Shown one piece after another: positions 35,377 through 43,103 of a stretch of 64,000 bases of DNA. Position 1 is the stretch's first letter. Every line of letters starts with the position of its first letter. The notes under the pieces are model-generated. The model was not told the DNA's origin. It saw only the letters and a list, made by a program, of their open reading frames with translations, and searched no databases. Source of the DNA: JAVBWO01 sp036677375. Lineage in GTDB: Bacteria > Bacillota > Dehalobacteriia > UBA4068 > UBA4997. The stretch spans positions 62,001 through 126,000 of the forward strand of contig JAVBWO010000020.1 in assembly GCA_036677375.1 (NCBI GenBank), given 5' to 3'. Position numbers and translations under genes: made by a program.

Positions 35377-35427
35377 AAATATCGCCTCAATTTAATAAAT
35401 TCCAATTTTTTACAAATTCTAAGTACC

Positions 35428-35456
35428 AGTATAATCATGACATTGTACAAAATCAA
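35428..35456 (-). promoter_or_regulatory. Promoter of the methyltransferase-metNIQ operon
   Basis: On the minus strand, TTGATT (35451-35456) and TATACT (35428-35433) have 17-base spacing, 52 bp upstream of the methyltransferase start. I see no S-box (SAM-I) riboswitch or T-box between this promoter and the gene, so methionine control, if any, is by another route. Confidence 0.7.
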
Positions 35457-35599
35457 ATAGATAATTTCTATACATTTTTTCAATAAATAAGGTATTGTTT
35501 ATGAAAACTATGATAATGGATATGGCCGCGAAAGCTATAATAGAAAGCTGTAGTAGAAAGCCGTAAAAATTTCTTGGAAGCCCACCGTTATTTGCATAA

Positions 35600-35635
35600 T
35601 AAAATTCCTCCGCCTTAAGACGGAGGAATTTTTTA
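35600..35635 (-). terminator. Terminator of the nad operon
   Basis: Stem AAAATTCCTCCG / CGGAGGAATTTT with an eight-base loop lies downstream of niaR on the minus strand. The remaining part of the 35377-35732 gap holds only the promoter for the next operon. Confidence 0.88.
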
Positions 35636-35732
35636 TCGTTACTTCGGTTAGTGTCAGGCCTAAACCATTTGGCGTGGGGCTCCAACTTTGCGTATAAGGT
35701 AAAATTTTACCGGATTTCTTTTCGTATGCGAT

Positions 35733-36239
35733 TTATTCTTTGAGATATCCTTTATGACGCAGCTCTTTTTCAATCAGATCCAGATCTTCCGTACTATCCG
35801 CTTCCACCAGATGGAAGTGCTCATCCTTGGTCAGGTTTTTTAAAGGGGCGCAGTTGCCGGTGGCGATATCGTCCGCCAGTTTTTTGGCGTCTTTCCGGGA
35901 TTTGACATTAAGCTGAGCCGAAAAATTACCGTATACTTGGTGTCGTACCTGCACATTTAGGATGCGTCCGCCCAGATCTACAATGGTGTAGAGTTCATCT
36001 AAGATGCGGTTGTCTTGGTGCACGACGAAAAATTCTCTTTGAGGTTTTTGGGCGCCTTGCAGCAAATAGCCGTTGCTGGTAGATATGATATCGTGATGAT
36101 CGGCCCTGAGCAGCGCTACATCCTGCACGATCACCTGCCGGCTGACGCCCAAAAGGTTTGCCAACCGGGAACCGGAAAGAGGGCTTGGACTTTCACACAA
36201 CTGTTCAATGATCTTCTTTCTTCTTTCTTCGCCGGTCAT
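35733..36239 (-). CDS. niaR: Niacin-responsive repressor NiaR
   Basis: A 168-residue NiaR/YrxA repressor: an N-terminal helix-turn-helix (LSGSRLANLLGVSRQVIVQD, about residues 20-40) and a C-terminal 3H domain with three conserved His (HQVYGNFSAQLNV, DEHFHLVEA and nearby) that bind metal and nicotinate. It represses NAD synthesis genes when niacin is available. Here it is the last gene of the nadABC operon, so it is probably autoregulated through the operator at 39339-39362. Confidence 0.94.
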   Translation of the reverse strand: MTGEERRKKIIEQLCESPSPLSGSRLANLLGVSRQVIVQDVALLRADHHDIISTSNGYLLQGAQKPQREFFVVHQDNRILDELYTIVDLGGRILNVQVRHQVYGNFSAQLNVKSRKDAKKLADDIATGNCAPLKNLTKDEHFHLVEADSTEDLDLIEKELRHKGYLKE

Positions 36240-36243
36240 GAAA

Positions 36244-37083
36244 TTATAAAATCCTTTCTAATTTCTTTAAAGAAAAATCAAGGATAGAGGAAGCATAGGT
36301 CAAGGAACCGGAAGAGATATAATCGATACCGATATCCTGTAAGGCGGCAATATTTTCTGCGGTAATATTACCGGAGCATTCGATTAGTGCTTGCTTATTG
36401 ATGATTTTTGCTGCTTCCTTCATTTCCTCGATACTCATGTTATCCAGCATGATGATGTCTGCTTTGGCCTCCAGAGCTTCGCGCAGCATGTCGAGGTTTT
36501 CCACTTCCACTTCGATCTTATGGGTAAAGGGGGCGTAATCCCTGGCCATTTGGATGGCTTCCTTGACGCCTCCGGCAGCCGCAATATGATTGTCCTTTAA
36601 GAGGATGCCGTCGGACAAGTTGAAGCGATGGTTGCAGCCGCCCCCGACCCTTACGGCGTATTTTTCAAAAATCCTGTTGTTGGGTGTGGTTTTTCTGGTA
36701 TCCAACAATTTGACATTGCTGCCTGAAAGTAGATTTACGACTTTTCTGGTGTGAGTAGCAATACCGCTCATCCGCTGCAAATAATTGAGCGCCGTCCTCT
36801 CGCCCGAAAGGATAACACGGATATCTCCCTGGATTTCGCCCACCAGTTTCCCCCTTTTGACCTGATCCCCATCACTGCAAAAGAAGTTCAGTTTTATATT
36901 TTCATCAAGAAGGAGAAAGACCCGTTCAAAAACGGCCAATCCGGCAATGACGCCATCCTGTTTGCACAATAACTGGGCTTTTCCCTTCGTATAAGATTTG
37001 AGAATGGCATTGGTGGTGATATCCTCATGGGGGATGTCTTCGTGCAGAGCGGAAAGGATCAGTTGATCCATATTACTTTGCAT
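36244..37083 (-). CDS. nadC: Nicotinate-nucleotide pyrophosphorylase (carboxylating)
   Basis: A 279-residue quinolinate phosphoribosyltransferase, converting quinolinate and PRPP to nicotinate mononucleotide and CO2. Conserved motifs: ERTALNYLQRMSGIATHTR, LDTRKTTPNNRIFEKYAVRVGG (in part), LSDGILLKDNHI and DIIMLDNMS, with the ECSGNIT stretch near the C-terminus. Usual family length. RBS GGAAG upstream; it overlaps nadB by 11 bp and is followed by niaR four bases later. Confidence 0.95.
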   Translation of the reverse strand: MQSNMDQLILSALHEDIPHEDITTNAILKSYTKGKAQLLCKQDGVIAGLAVFERVFLLLDENIKLNFFCSDGDQVKRGKLVGEIQGDIRVILSGERTALNYLQRMSGIATHTRKVVNLLSGSNVKLLDTRKTTPNNRIFEKYAVRVGGGCNHRFNLSDGILLKDNHIAAAGGVKEAIQMARDYAPFTHKIEVEVENLDMLREALEAKADIIMLDNMSIEEMKEAAKIINKQALIECSGNITAENIAALQDIGIDYISSGSLTYASSILDFSLKKLERIL

Positions 37084-38350
37084 GCGCGTCTTCCTTTCTG
37101 ATCTCGTCTAATATCAATTTTTTGTGTTCTTCCAATAAAACCTCGTAGGGAGGGTAATCTGGTTCAGGGAAGGCTGGATGGTCTTGGGGCTGCCAATGCT
37201 CCATAATATCCAGGCCGGCCCTTTTGCTGAACACCAGGCTTTCCAAAAGCGAATTGCTGGCCAAACGGTTTTTGCCATGCACACCGTTGCAGCTGGTTTC
37301 GCCCACCGCGTAAAGGCAGTCCATGGAAGTCTTGCTTTGCAGATCCACGTCGATACCGCCCATGAAGTAATGCTGTGCGGGAACCACGGGAATACAGTCT
37401 TTGGTGATGTCGTAGCCTTCTTTTAGACATTGTTCATAGATGCCGGGGAACCGTTTAGCAATATCCATCTTGACATGCCCCTTTAAACAAAGACGGACAT
37501 AAGGCATCTGGTCTTTTTCCATCTGTTCGTAAATTTTTTGAGTCACCACATCCCGCGGCTGCAATTCGTCGGTGAAACGGTCGCCGTTTTTATCCACCAG
37601 GACGGCGCCTTCTCCCCGCACGGATTCCGAGATCAAAAAAGCACGGCCTGGATGCTTCGTATAGAGGGAAGTGGGATGGATCTGGATATAATTTACATGT
37701 TTTACCTTGATATGATGCTGCAAAGCAATGGCAACCGCGTCTCCTGTGAGATGAGGGTAATTGGTGGATTTGTCAAACAAGCCGCCGATACCTCCCGTAG
37801 CGAATATGGTAACCTGGGCATAAAAATTCTCCAGGTTATGATCTTGTTTCCGTACCACAACACCGTAGCAGCGATTATCTTTTTCTAAAATATCGATGAC
37901 AATGCTTCTGTCCAAAATAGTCACATTGCACAATTTCCTAACTTGATCCAGGAGCTTGCTATTGATTTCCTTTCCGGTGGTATCCTGATAGTGCAGGATC
38001 CTGGCTTTGGAGTGGGCGCCCTCTTTGGTATAAGAAAAGCCGGCGCCGTCACGCTCAAAACGGACCCCAAGTTCTAAGAGATCGGCGATGATCTCCCTGG
38101 AAGAACGTATCATCACGTCCACGGCTTCCCTTTTGTTCTCGTAATGCCCGGCGCGGAGGGTGTCTTCCATAAAGCTTTCATAGTCATCGTCATTCAATTG
38201 CACGCAGATGCCGCCCTGAGCCAGAAATGAATCCGTCTGATCGATGGCATCCTTGGTAATGATGAGGATCTTTTTGTTTCGATCCAGGTTTAGTGCTGCG
38301 AACAATCCTGAGACTCCCGTACCTACGATGATGACGTCATACTCGTTCAT
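37073..38350 (-). CDS. nadB: L-aspartate oxidase
   Basis: A 425-residue FAD enzyme that oxidises L-aspartate to iminoaspartate, feeding NadA. The N-terminal FAD-binding motif is VIIVGTGVSGLFAALNL; FATGGIGGLFDKSTNY and QIHPTSLY are active-site stretches, and CNGVHGKNRLASNSLLE is typical of the family. It is shorter than the 530 or so residues of E. coli NadB because the C-terminal helical domain is largely missing, as in several anaerobes. In anaerobes fumarate probably serves as electron acceptor. ATGA overlap with nadA. Confidence 0.94.
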   Translation of the reverse strand: MNEYDVIIVGTGVSGLFAALNLDRNKKILIITKDAIDQTDSFLAQGGICVQLNDDDYESFMEDTLRAGHYENKREAVDVMIRSSREIIADLLELGVRFERDGAGFSYTKEGAHSKARILHYQDTTGKEINSKLLDQVRKLCNVTILDRSIVIDILEKDNRCYGVVVRKQDHNLENFYAQVTIFATGGIGGLFDKSTNYPHLTGDAVAIALQHHIKVKHVNYIQIHPTSLYTKHPGRAFLISESVRGEGAVLVDKNGDRFTDELQPRDVVTQKIYEQMEKDQMPYVRLCLKGHVKMDIAKRFPGIYEQCLKEGYDITKDCIPVVPAQHYFMGGIDVDLQSKTSMDCLYAVGETSCNGVHGKNRLASNSLLESLVFSKRAGLDIMEHWQPQDHPAFPEPDYPPYEVLLEEHKKLILDEIRKEDAHAK

Positions 38351-39276
38351 ACGCGTTCACCTACATTTGCCGCTGCCAATTGCAGCATCTTCTCCAAAGG
38401 ACGGAGGGCGGCTTGCGCCAGTTCTTTATCCACGACAACCTCCGGCTCAAAGCTTTCCAGTGTGTATAGGACCTTGTCCAAGGAGTTGTGTTTCATATTG
38501 GGGCAGATCTGCTGCTCTTTAGCGGCATGAAAATTCTTGCCCTTCACCTTCGCCGCTAGTTCATGGAAGAGACCGGTTTCCGTACAGACAATGAAATCTT
38601 TAGCATCGCTTTTTGCAATATAATCGATCATACCGGATGTACTGCCCACATAATCGGCCAAAGCGGTGGTCTCCGGGATGCATTCCGGGTGAGCTACAAC
38701 TTTGGCATCAGGATATTCCTGCTTTTTGGCAATGATATCATTGGCCCGAATATTGGCGTGAACATGGCAATATCCGTCATTAAAAATAAAAGTTTTTTCA
38801 GGAAGCAGCTGGGCGACATACCGACCCAGATTCTCATCGGGTATAAAATAAATGTATTGGTTGGGCAATGCCTTGACCACGCGCAGGGCGTTGGACGAAG
38901 TGACGCAAACGTCGGAATGTGCTTTGATTTCCGCCGTGGAATTGATATAACACACGACGGCGACATCTTTATATTCTTTACGAATTCTTTCGATATGGGC
39001 GACCCTGGCCATATAGGCCATGGGGCAGGCCGCCGTGAGGTCTGGCATCAGGACGGTCTTGTCCGGATTTAAGATCTTGGCGCTTTCGCCCATAAAGGAA
39101 ACGCCGCAAAAGACGATGACCTTTTCTTTCACTTGCGTAGCGATTTTACTCAGGTAATAAGAATCTCCCACATAATCCGCAATTTCCTGCACTTCTCCCG
39201 GAACATAGTAGTGGGCTAAAATCACGGCGTCTTTTTCTTTTTTTAATTGCATGATTTTATTTTTAATGTCTTGCAT
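38347..39276 (-). CDS. nadA: Quinolinate synthase
   Basis: A 309-residue [4Fe-4S] enzyme condensing iminoaspartate with dihydroxyacetone phosphate to quinolinate. Conserved features: AHYYVPGEVQEIADYVGDSY, FCGVSFMGESAKILNP with a cluster Cys, CYINSTAEIKAHSDVCVTSS, HPECIP with the second Cys, and the third Cys in EQQICPNMKHN. First gene of the nadABC-niaR operon, behind RBS GAAAGGAAA. Together with NadB and NadC it makes NAD de novo from aspartate. Confidence 0.96.
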   Translation of the reverse strand: MQDIKNKIMQLKKEKDAVILAHYYVPGEVQEIADYVGDSYYLSKIATQVKEKVIVFCGVSFMGESAKILNPDKTVLMPDLTAACPMAYMARVAHIERIRKEYKDVAVVCYINSTAEIKAHSDVCVTSSNALRVVKALPNQYIYFIPDENLGRYVAQLLPEKTFIFNDGYCHVHANIRANDIIAKKQEYPDAKVVAHPECIPETTALADYVGSTSGMIDYIAKSDAKDFIVCTETGLFHELAAKVKGKNFHAAKEQQICPNMKHNSLDKVLYTLESFEPEVVVDKELAQAALRPLEKMLQLAAANVGERV

Positions 39277-39320
39277 ATGATGGTTTCCTTTCTTAATTCC
39301 GGTAAAATGATATAATATTC

Positions 39321-39349
39321 AATATAACACATCACTTTCCAGGTGTCAA
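39321..39349 (-). promoter_or_regulatory. nadA: Promoter of the nadABC-niaR operon
   Basis: Minus-strand TTGACA (39344-39349) and TATATT (39321-39326) with 17-base spacing, 45 bp upstream of nadA. Confidence 0.85.
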
Positions 39350-39362
39350 GACAAGTGCCTGG
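39339..39362. promoter_or_regulatory. NiaR operator
   Basis: A dyad with outer arms CCAGG/CCTGG and inner TGTC-AA-GACA covers the -35 box of the nadA promoter. The TGTCTTGACA core resembles NiaR sites described upstream of nad genes in Firmicutes. The position would block RNA polymerase, matching repression by niacin-bound NiaR from the same operon. Confidence 0.75.
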
Positions 39363-39791
39363 ATCCTTCGAGATAGGAGAAGGCAAGTGAAAAATGAAAA
39401 AATTGTTGGAAAATTTGTTAGGAAAATTGCTGTGTCAGAAAATGGGTAGGATACCAGATTTTCTGAAGCGAAGATGGTTAGAAGCTGATTTATTATACCC
39501 TATAAAGCAGCTGTTGAATCCTTTCCATCATAAAGGTGGCCATCTGGGGCAGTGCAAATATTTCTGGTCAATTGCGTTTAAAGTACCTGTCCATGCCGCC
39601 AGATTTTATTGTATAATAAAATAAATGTATTACAAAAAACGGCAGGGTAGCCGCATCGTAAAATAAAAAAAGCCGGCAGGGCAACCGCCTGTGGCACGCT
39701 TCCCCGGGCTGCGGCATGCATTTTGGTGCATGAAATGAGAGGACGGCTCCCGGTCTTTTTGTTAAACTGAAAACGGGAAGGAGACGATACG
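39363..39791 (+). other. Intergenic stretch with hairpin leader ahead of AraC gene
   Basis: A 76-codon open frame (39394-39624) has a passable RBS but no recognisable domain, and I do not call it. Before the AraC gene, CCGGG (39703-39707) pairs with CCCGG (39749-39753) around an inner CATGCA/TGCATG stem, followed by TCTTTTTGTT; this looks like a terminator or leader attenuator about 25 bp ahead of the AraC gene's RBS. Confidence 0.45.
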
Positions 39792-40649
39792 ATGGAATGG
39801 CTGGAGAGATTAAATCAAGCCATGAGCTATATTGAGGAAAATCTGGCAGGGGAGATTGATTATGACCATCTTGCCCGGATTGCTTGTTGTTCCACTTTTC
39901 ACTTTCAGCGGATGTTTTCCTATATTGCCAATGTGCCGCTTGCCGAATATATCCGGCGCAGAAGGATGACGGCGGCGGCTTTTGATCTGCAAAGCAGCGG
40001 TCTGAAAGTGATCGATTTGGCTCTTAAATACGGCTATGAATCACCTACTTCCTTTTCCCGCGCTTTTCAAAATGTGCATGGGGTTTCCCCTTCCGCCGCG
40101 CGGGCAGCCGGGATGCCGCTCAAGGCATATCCTCGCATGAGTTTCCTCATCACAATAAAAGGAGATGCGGAAATGAATTATCGGATTGAACAAAAAGAAG
40201 CTTTTCGTATTGTCGGCGTCAAAGAGCATCTGGACATGAAGGTGGAGGAGAGCATGGCCCGAGTGCCGCAATTCTGGGCGGAAACTTTCCAAAACGGCAT
40301 GTTTGAAGTGGTGTGCCGGCTTGCAAACGGCGATTCCTGCGGCGTCTTGGGCGTCAGCACCTGCATGAACGGGAAGTATTTTGATTATTATATTGCTTGT
40401 GAAAGCGATGCGCCGGCGCCCGCCGGTACCGAGGAATATCTAGTTCCCGCTGCTACCTGGGCTATCTTTCCGTGCGAGGGGCCCATGCCCCAGGCCATTC
40501 AGGAGCTGCAAAAACGTATCGTTTCCGAATGGCTGCCCACATCTGGCTATGAGTATGCCGACGCGCCTGATATTGAGGTGTATCCGGAAGGAGATACCAA
40601 GTCGCTCAATTACCGTTCGGAGGTTTGGCTGCCGGTGGTTCAGAAGTAG
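39792..40649 (+). CDS. AraC family regulator with GyrI-like effector domain
   Basis: A 285-residue regulator. Two AraC-type helix-turn-helix motifs fill residues 1-110 (IDYDHLARIACCSTFHFQRM, then VIDLALKYGYESPTSFSRAF). A C-terminal GyrI-like/SOUL effector-binding domain (about 125-285: YRIEQKEAFRIVGVKEHLDM, VPAATWAIFPCEGPMP) follows, as in Rob and BmrR-like multidrug sensors. RBS GGGAAGGAGA precedes ATG 39792. Such proteins respond to drugs or other small molecules and activate detoxification genes; no target is adjacent. It ends in its own terminator. Confidence 0.93.
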   Translation: MEWLERLNQAMSYIEENLAGEIDYDHLARIACCSTFHFQRMFSYIANVPLAEYIRRRRMTAAAFDLQSSGLKVIDLALKYGYESPTSFSRAFQNVHGVSPSAARAAGMPLKAYPRMSFLITIKGDAEMNYRIEQKEAFRIVGVKEHLDMKVEESMARVPQFWAETFQNGMFEVVCRLANGDSCGVLGVSTCMNGKYFDYYIACESDAPAPAGTEEYLVPAATWAIFPCEGPMPQAIQELQKRIVSEWLPTSGYEYADAPDIEVYPEGDTKSLNYRSEVWLPVVQK

Positions 40650-40693
40650 ATGCGATTGAGGTAGGATATATGGAATTCGCAGCAGATATCATT

Positions 40694-40731
40694 AAAAAAC
40701 GGCAGTCGGTTGATCCGACTGCCGTTTTCTT
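40694..40731 (+). terminator. Rho-independent terminator of the AraC gene
   Basis: Stem AAAACGGCAGTCGG / CCGACTGCCGTTTT with loop TTGAT, then CTTATTTTTT. The rest of 40732-41129 shows no convincing gene. Confidence 0.9.
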
Positions 40732-41129
40732 ATTTTTTAATTTGCGATCTTACTATACCACAAAACATGCTTTTTTTCAAGTCTTGTACCGGCGGAGGGA
40801 TTTCATTGACGAGCAGCTTTCGTCGCCTGCGATCAATCAACGATTTTTTGCAGCATATAATGAAGCCAATCCCGATTCTCCTATCTTCGCCGCCCCCCAG
40901 GTCAATTATTGTCTGGCAGTCAAAAAAGCAACGGCTGTTTAAGGGGTTGGGGAGAAACAAAACGAGAGTAAATGACAGAAACACCTGCCGCCTTATGGGT
41001 TAGGCGTTTTGTATGTTCGGATTGATATTGGATCAAATGAACCAAGATTTGGGAATTAATTATAAAAACATTAAATTTTCCTAACAAATGAACGATATAT
41101 AAATATAAAAACTGATTGGAGGGATATGC

Positions 41130-41600
41130 ATGGGGATATCCGTCTATAACCAAGCATTAAGCTATTATAACAAATATGCTTTCACCAATAGCGATACCTA
41201 TCGGAACAATGCCGTAGATCCCTCCGAGGTTTCAGAATCATGTTATCAGGTGCCTAATATAACAGGTGCTCTTAGCGCACTGGAAATGACCAATTCCGTG
41301 GATCTCAGTGTTATCGGTAATCTGGAAAGTGATGCGAAAAGCCTTTACCAAATGAGCCAGCTTGATTTTAGTGATATGAGCAGTTTTTGCAATGCCGACA
41401 TAACGGCGCTTCTCAATAACGATGCCGATTTATCCGGTATGTATGCGCTGCTTGCCAGCAAAGACTTGTTAAGCGAAGCCTATCTGGACAGTCTTTCTGA
41501 CGACAGCACGGCAGAGAGCGGCGCCGTCGGAAGTTATGAGAGCTATCTGAATTCTAAAAGCGACAGCAGTTCGGACAGTTCATTGGATACTCTGGCATAA
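41130..41600 (+). CDS. Hypothetical Ser/Asp-rich protein
   Basis: A 156-residue protein of unknown family, behind a good RBS (TTGGAGGG) and starting MGISVYNQALSYYNKYAFTN. It is acidic and Ser/Leu/Asp-rich, with a run of aspartates and serines at the C-terminus (NSKSDSSSDSSLDTLA) and no signal peptide or membrane segment. The only neighbours on the same strand are cheC and cheD 115 bp downstream, so a link to motility or signalling is possible but unproven. Confidence 0.65.
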   Translation: MGISVYNQALSYYNKYAFTNSDTYRNNAVDPSEVSESCYQVPNITGALSALEMTNSVDLSVIGNLESDAKSLYQMSQLDFSDMSSFCNADITALLNNDADLSGMYALLASKDLLSEAYLDSLSDDSTAESGAVGSYESYLNSKSDSSSDSSLDTLA

Positions 41601-41715
41601 AATAACCGCACACTGCCGGTGTAAAGCTTGCGGGCGAGTACAAAAAGATCCTGACGGTATTTTTAAAATTTTATATCAGCTTATATTAAATTAAAAGAAA
41701 GGGAGCGATCCTTAC

Positions 41716-42342
41716 TTGGGTAATTACAAGGATCTCAATACCATGCACCTGAGCGTGCTTTCCGAGATCGGTAATATAGGCGCGGGGAATGCCGCCACCG
41801 CTCTTTCCCATATCCTGGCCGACAAAGTCATGATGTCGGTGCCGGAACTTCAGATCATTGATGTGGACAGCATGGCAACCATTCTGGGCGGCCCGGAAAA
41901 CGAAGTGGCGGGGATTCTGGTCAATATGACCGAAGATGTCCGGGGCATGCTCCTTTTTTTGCTGGATAAAGAATTTATCTGTATGCTCATCAACGTTTTG
42001 ATGAATGAAAACATCGAAAGCTTTACCGACATTTCGGAGATCAATATGTCGGCAATCAAGGAGATCGGCAATATCCTGGCGGGTTCCTATGTCAGCGCCA
42101 TCTCCGGCATGACCAATTTGAACATCATGCTGTCGACACCTCAAATTGCCATTGATATGGTGGGAGCGATTCTCAGTTATCCGGCCGCTCAGTTTGGCAC
42201 CATGGGGGATCAGCTTCTCTTTATCGAGGAGGATTTTTTAAGCGGTGAAAGCAAGATCAAGAGCCACCTGCTCATTATGCCGGAACCAAAGTCCCTTCAG
42301 GTCATTTTGGAAAGCCTGGGGGTTTTGGCATGGGAAGATTAG
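41716..42342 (+). CDS. cheC: CheC-like chemotaxis phosphatase
   Basis: A 208-residue CheC protein with the two duplicated phosphatase-type motifs: SEIGNIGAGNAATALS near residue 16 and KEIGNILAGSYVSAIS near residue 115, each with the E-x-x-N pair that attacks CheY phosphate. CheC dephosphorylates CheY-P and binds CheD. It starts with TTG 41716 behind GGGAGCG, giving MGNYKDLNTMHL. It overlaps cheD by 13 bp. No other chemotaxis gene is visible in the window, so this is a detached pair. Confidence 0.92.
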   Translation: MGNYKDLNTMHLSVLSEIGNIGAGNAATALSHILADKVMMSVPELQIIDVDSMATILGGPENEVAGILVNMTEDVRGMLLFLLDKEFICMLINVLMNENIESFTDISEINMSAIKEIGNILAGSYVSAISGMTNLNIMLSTPQIAIDMVGAILSYPAAQFGTMGDQLLFIEEDFLSGESKIKSHLLIMPEPKSLQVILESLGVLAWED

Positions 42343-42803
42343 TAATAGTTGGTATCTCCGATCAAAAGATAACGGCAGCGCCTGATATTCTGATTACTTA
42401 TGCCTTAGGCTCCTGCGTAGGGATTTGCCTTTATGACCGCTTGCATCATTTAGGCGGCTTGGCCCATATCCTTTTGCCCGAGACCTTCTCAGACGGCAGC
42501 GCTAAAAATCTTTACAAGTTTGCGGATACGGCCATAGGAGAACTGGTGCACACCATGGAGAAAGCAGGCTCCGCCCGGCTGCATCTGACGGCAAAAATTG
42601 CCGGCGGTGCTAATATGTTCACTGTCACGGGGAAAAGTATTGGTGAACGCAATGTGGAGACGGTCAAAAAAGAATTACAAAGGCTCAGTATCCGTCTGGT
42701 AGCGGAGGACACCGGCGCCAATTACGGCAGAACAGTGGAATTCAACCCGGAAAACGGCTCGATGACGGTGAAAACCATCGGCAGAGGCAATAAGGTTTTA
42801 TAA
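42330..42803 (+). CDS. cheD: CheD receptor glutamine deamidase
   Basis: A 157-residue CheD, which deamidates glutamines of chemoreceptors and is bound by CheC. Catalytic Cys in ALGSCVGICLYD and His in GGLAHILLPE match the Cys-His pair of the family; the KIAGGANMF motif follows. It overlaps the cheC 3' end, consistent with translational coupling. A hairpin at 42919-42967 may end the transcript. Confidence 0.94.
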   Translation: MGRLVIVGISDQKITAAPDILITYALGSCVGICLYDRLHHLGGLAHILLPETFSDGSAKNLYKFADTAIGELVHTMEKAGSARLHLTAKIAGGANMFTVTGKSIGERNVETVKKELQRLSIRLVAEDTGANYGRTVEFNPENGSMTVKTIGRGNKVL

Positions 42804-42918
42804 TTGCTTGCCGGTGCTTCCAGTTGTTTAGATGTGTTACGTTTCAAGTAAACCGGGCGAAGGGATCGATCCATTGCTGCGGTTAAAAAGCGCCTTTGGC
42901 AGAATTGTTTCGGCATAC

Positions 42919-42967
42919 AAATGCCCCCAATCGTAGTTCTATGATCCTATGGTTAGGGGCGTTTCTG
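42919..42967 (+). terminator. Terminator-like hairpin after cheD
   Basis: Imperfect inverted repeat with arms AAATGCCCCCAATCGTAG and CTATGGTTAGGGGCGTTT, followed by CTGTC. The 42804-43103 gap otherwise shows a TATAAT box (43061-43066) before the protease gene without a clear -35. Confidence 0.55.
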
Positions 42968-43103
42968 TCAATGTCCGTTATTCTCGGTATGCCCCCGGGC
43001 GCTTTGTTATGTTTTGGCCCTTAATTCGATAAATCTTTGATATTCATATGCGGCTTCTTATGGTATAATTCTTTTGACAATATCCGTTGCGGGAGGGTTT
43101 TTA

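Noticed and set aside
35377..35732. S-box (SAM-I) riboswitch before the methyltransferase-metNIQ operon
   Set aside because: The conserved GATGAAACCCGGCAACC-type core is absent on either strand.
39394..39624. 76-codon open frame with an AGGAGA upstream
   Set aside because: No recognisable domain and an unusual composition; it occupies the intergenic region between nadA and the AraC gene and could be chance.
40625..40942. Open frame of 105 codons with a protein-like C-terminal half (RFFAAYNEANPDSPIF)
   Set aside because: It overlaps the AraC gene's end and runs through a strong terminator hairpin, and has no RBS. It may hide a gene remnant but nothing can be identified.
43074..43103. Upstream TTG start for the subtilisin gene
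   Set aside because: No RBS precedes it and it would add residues before the signal peptide; GTG 43104 has a well-spaced GGGAGGG.
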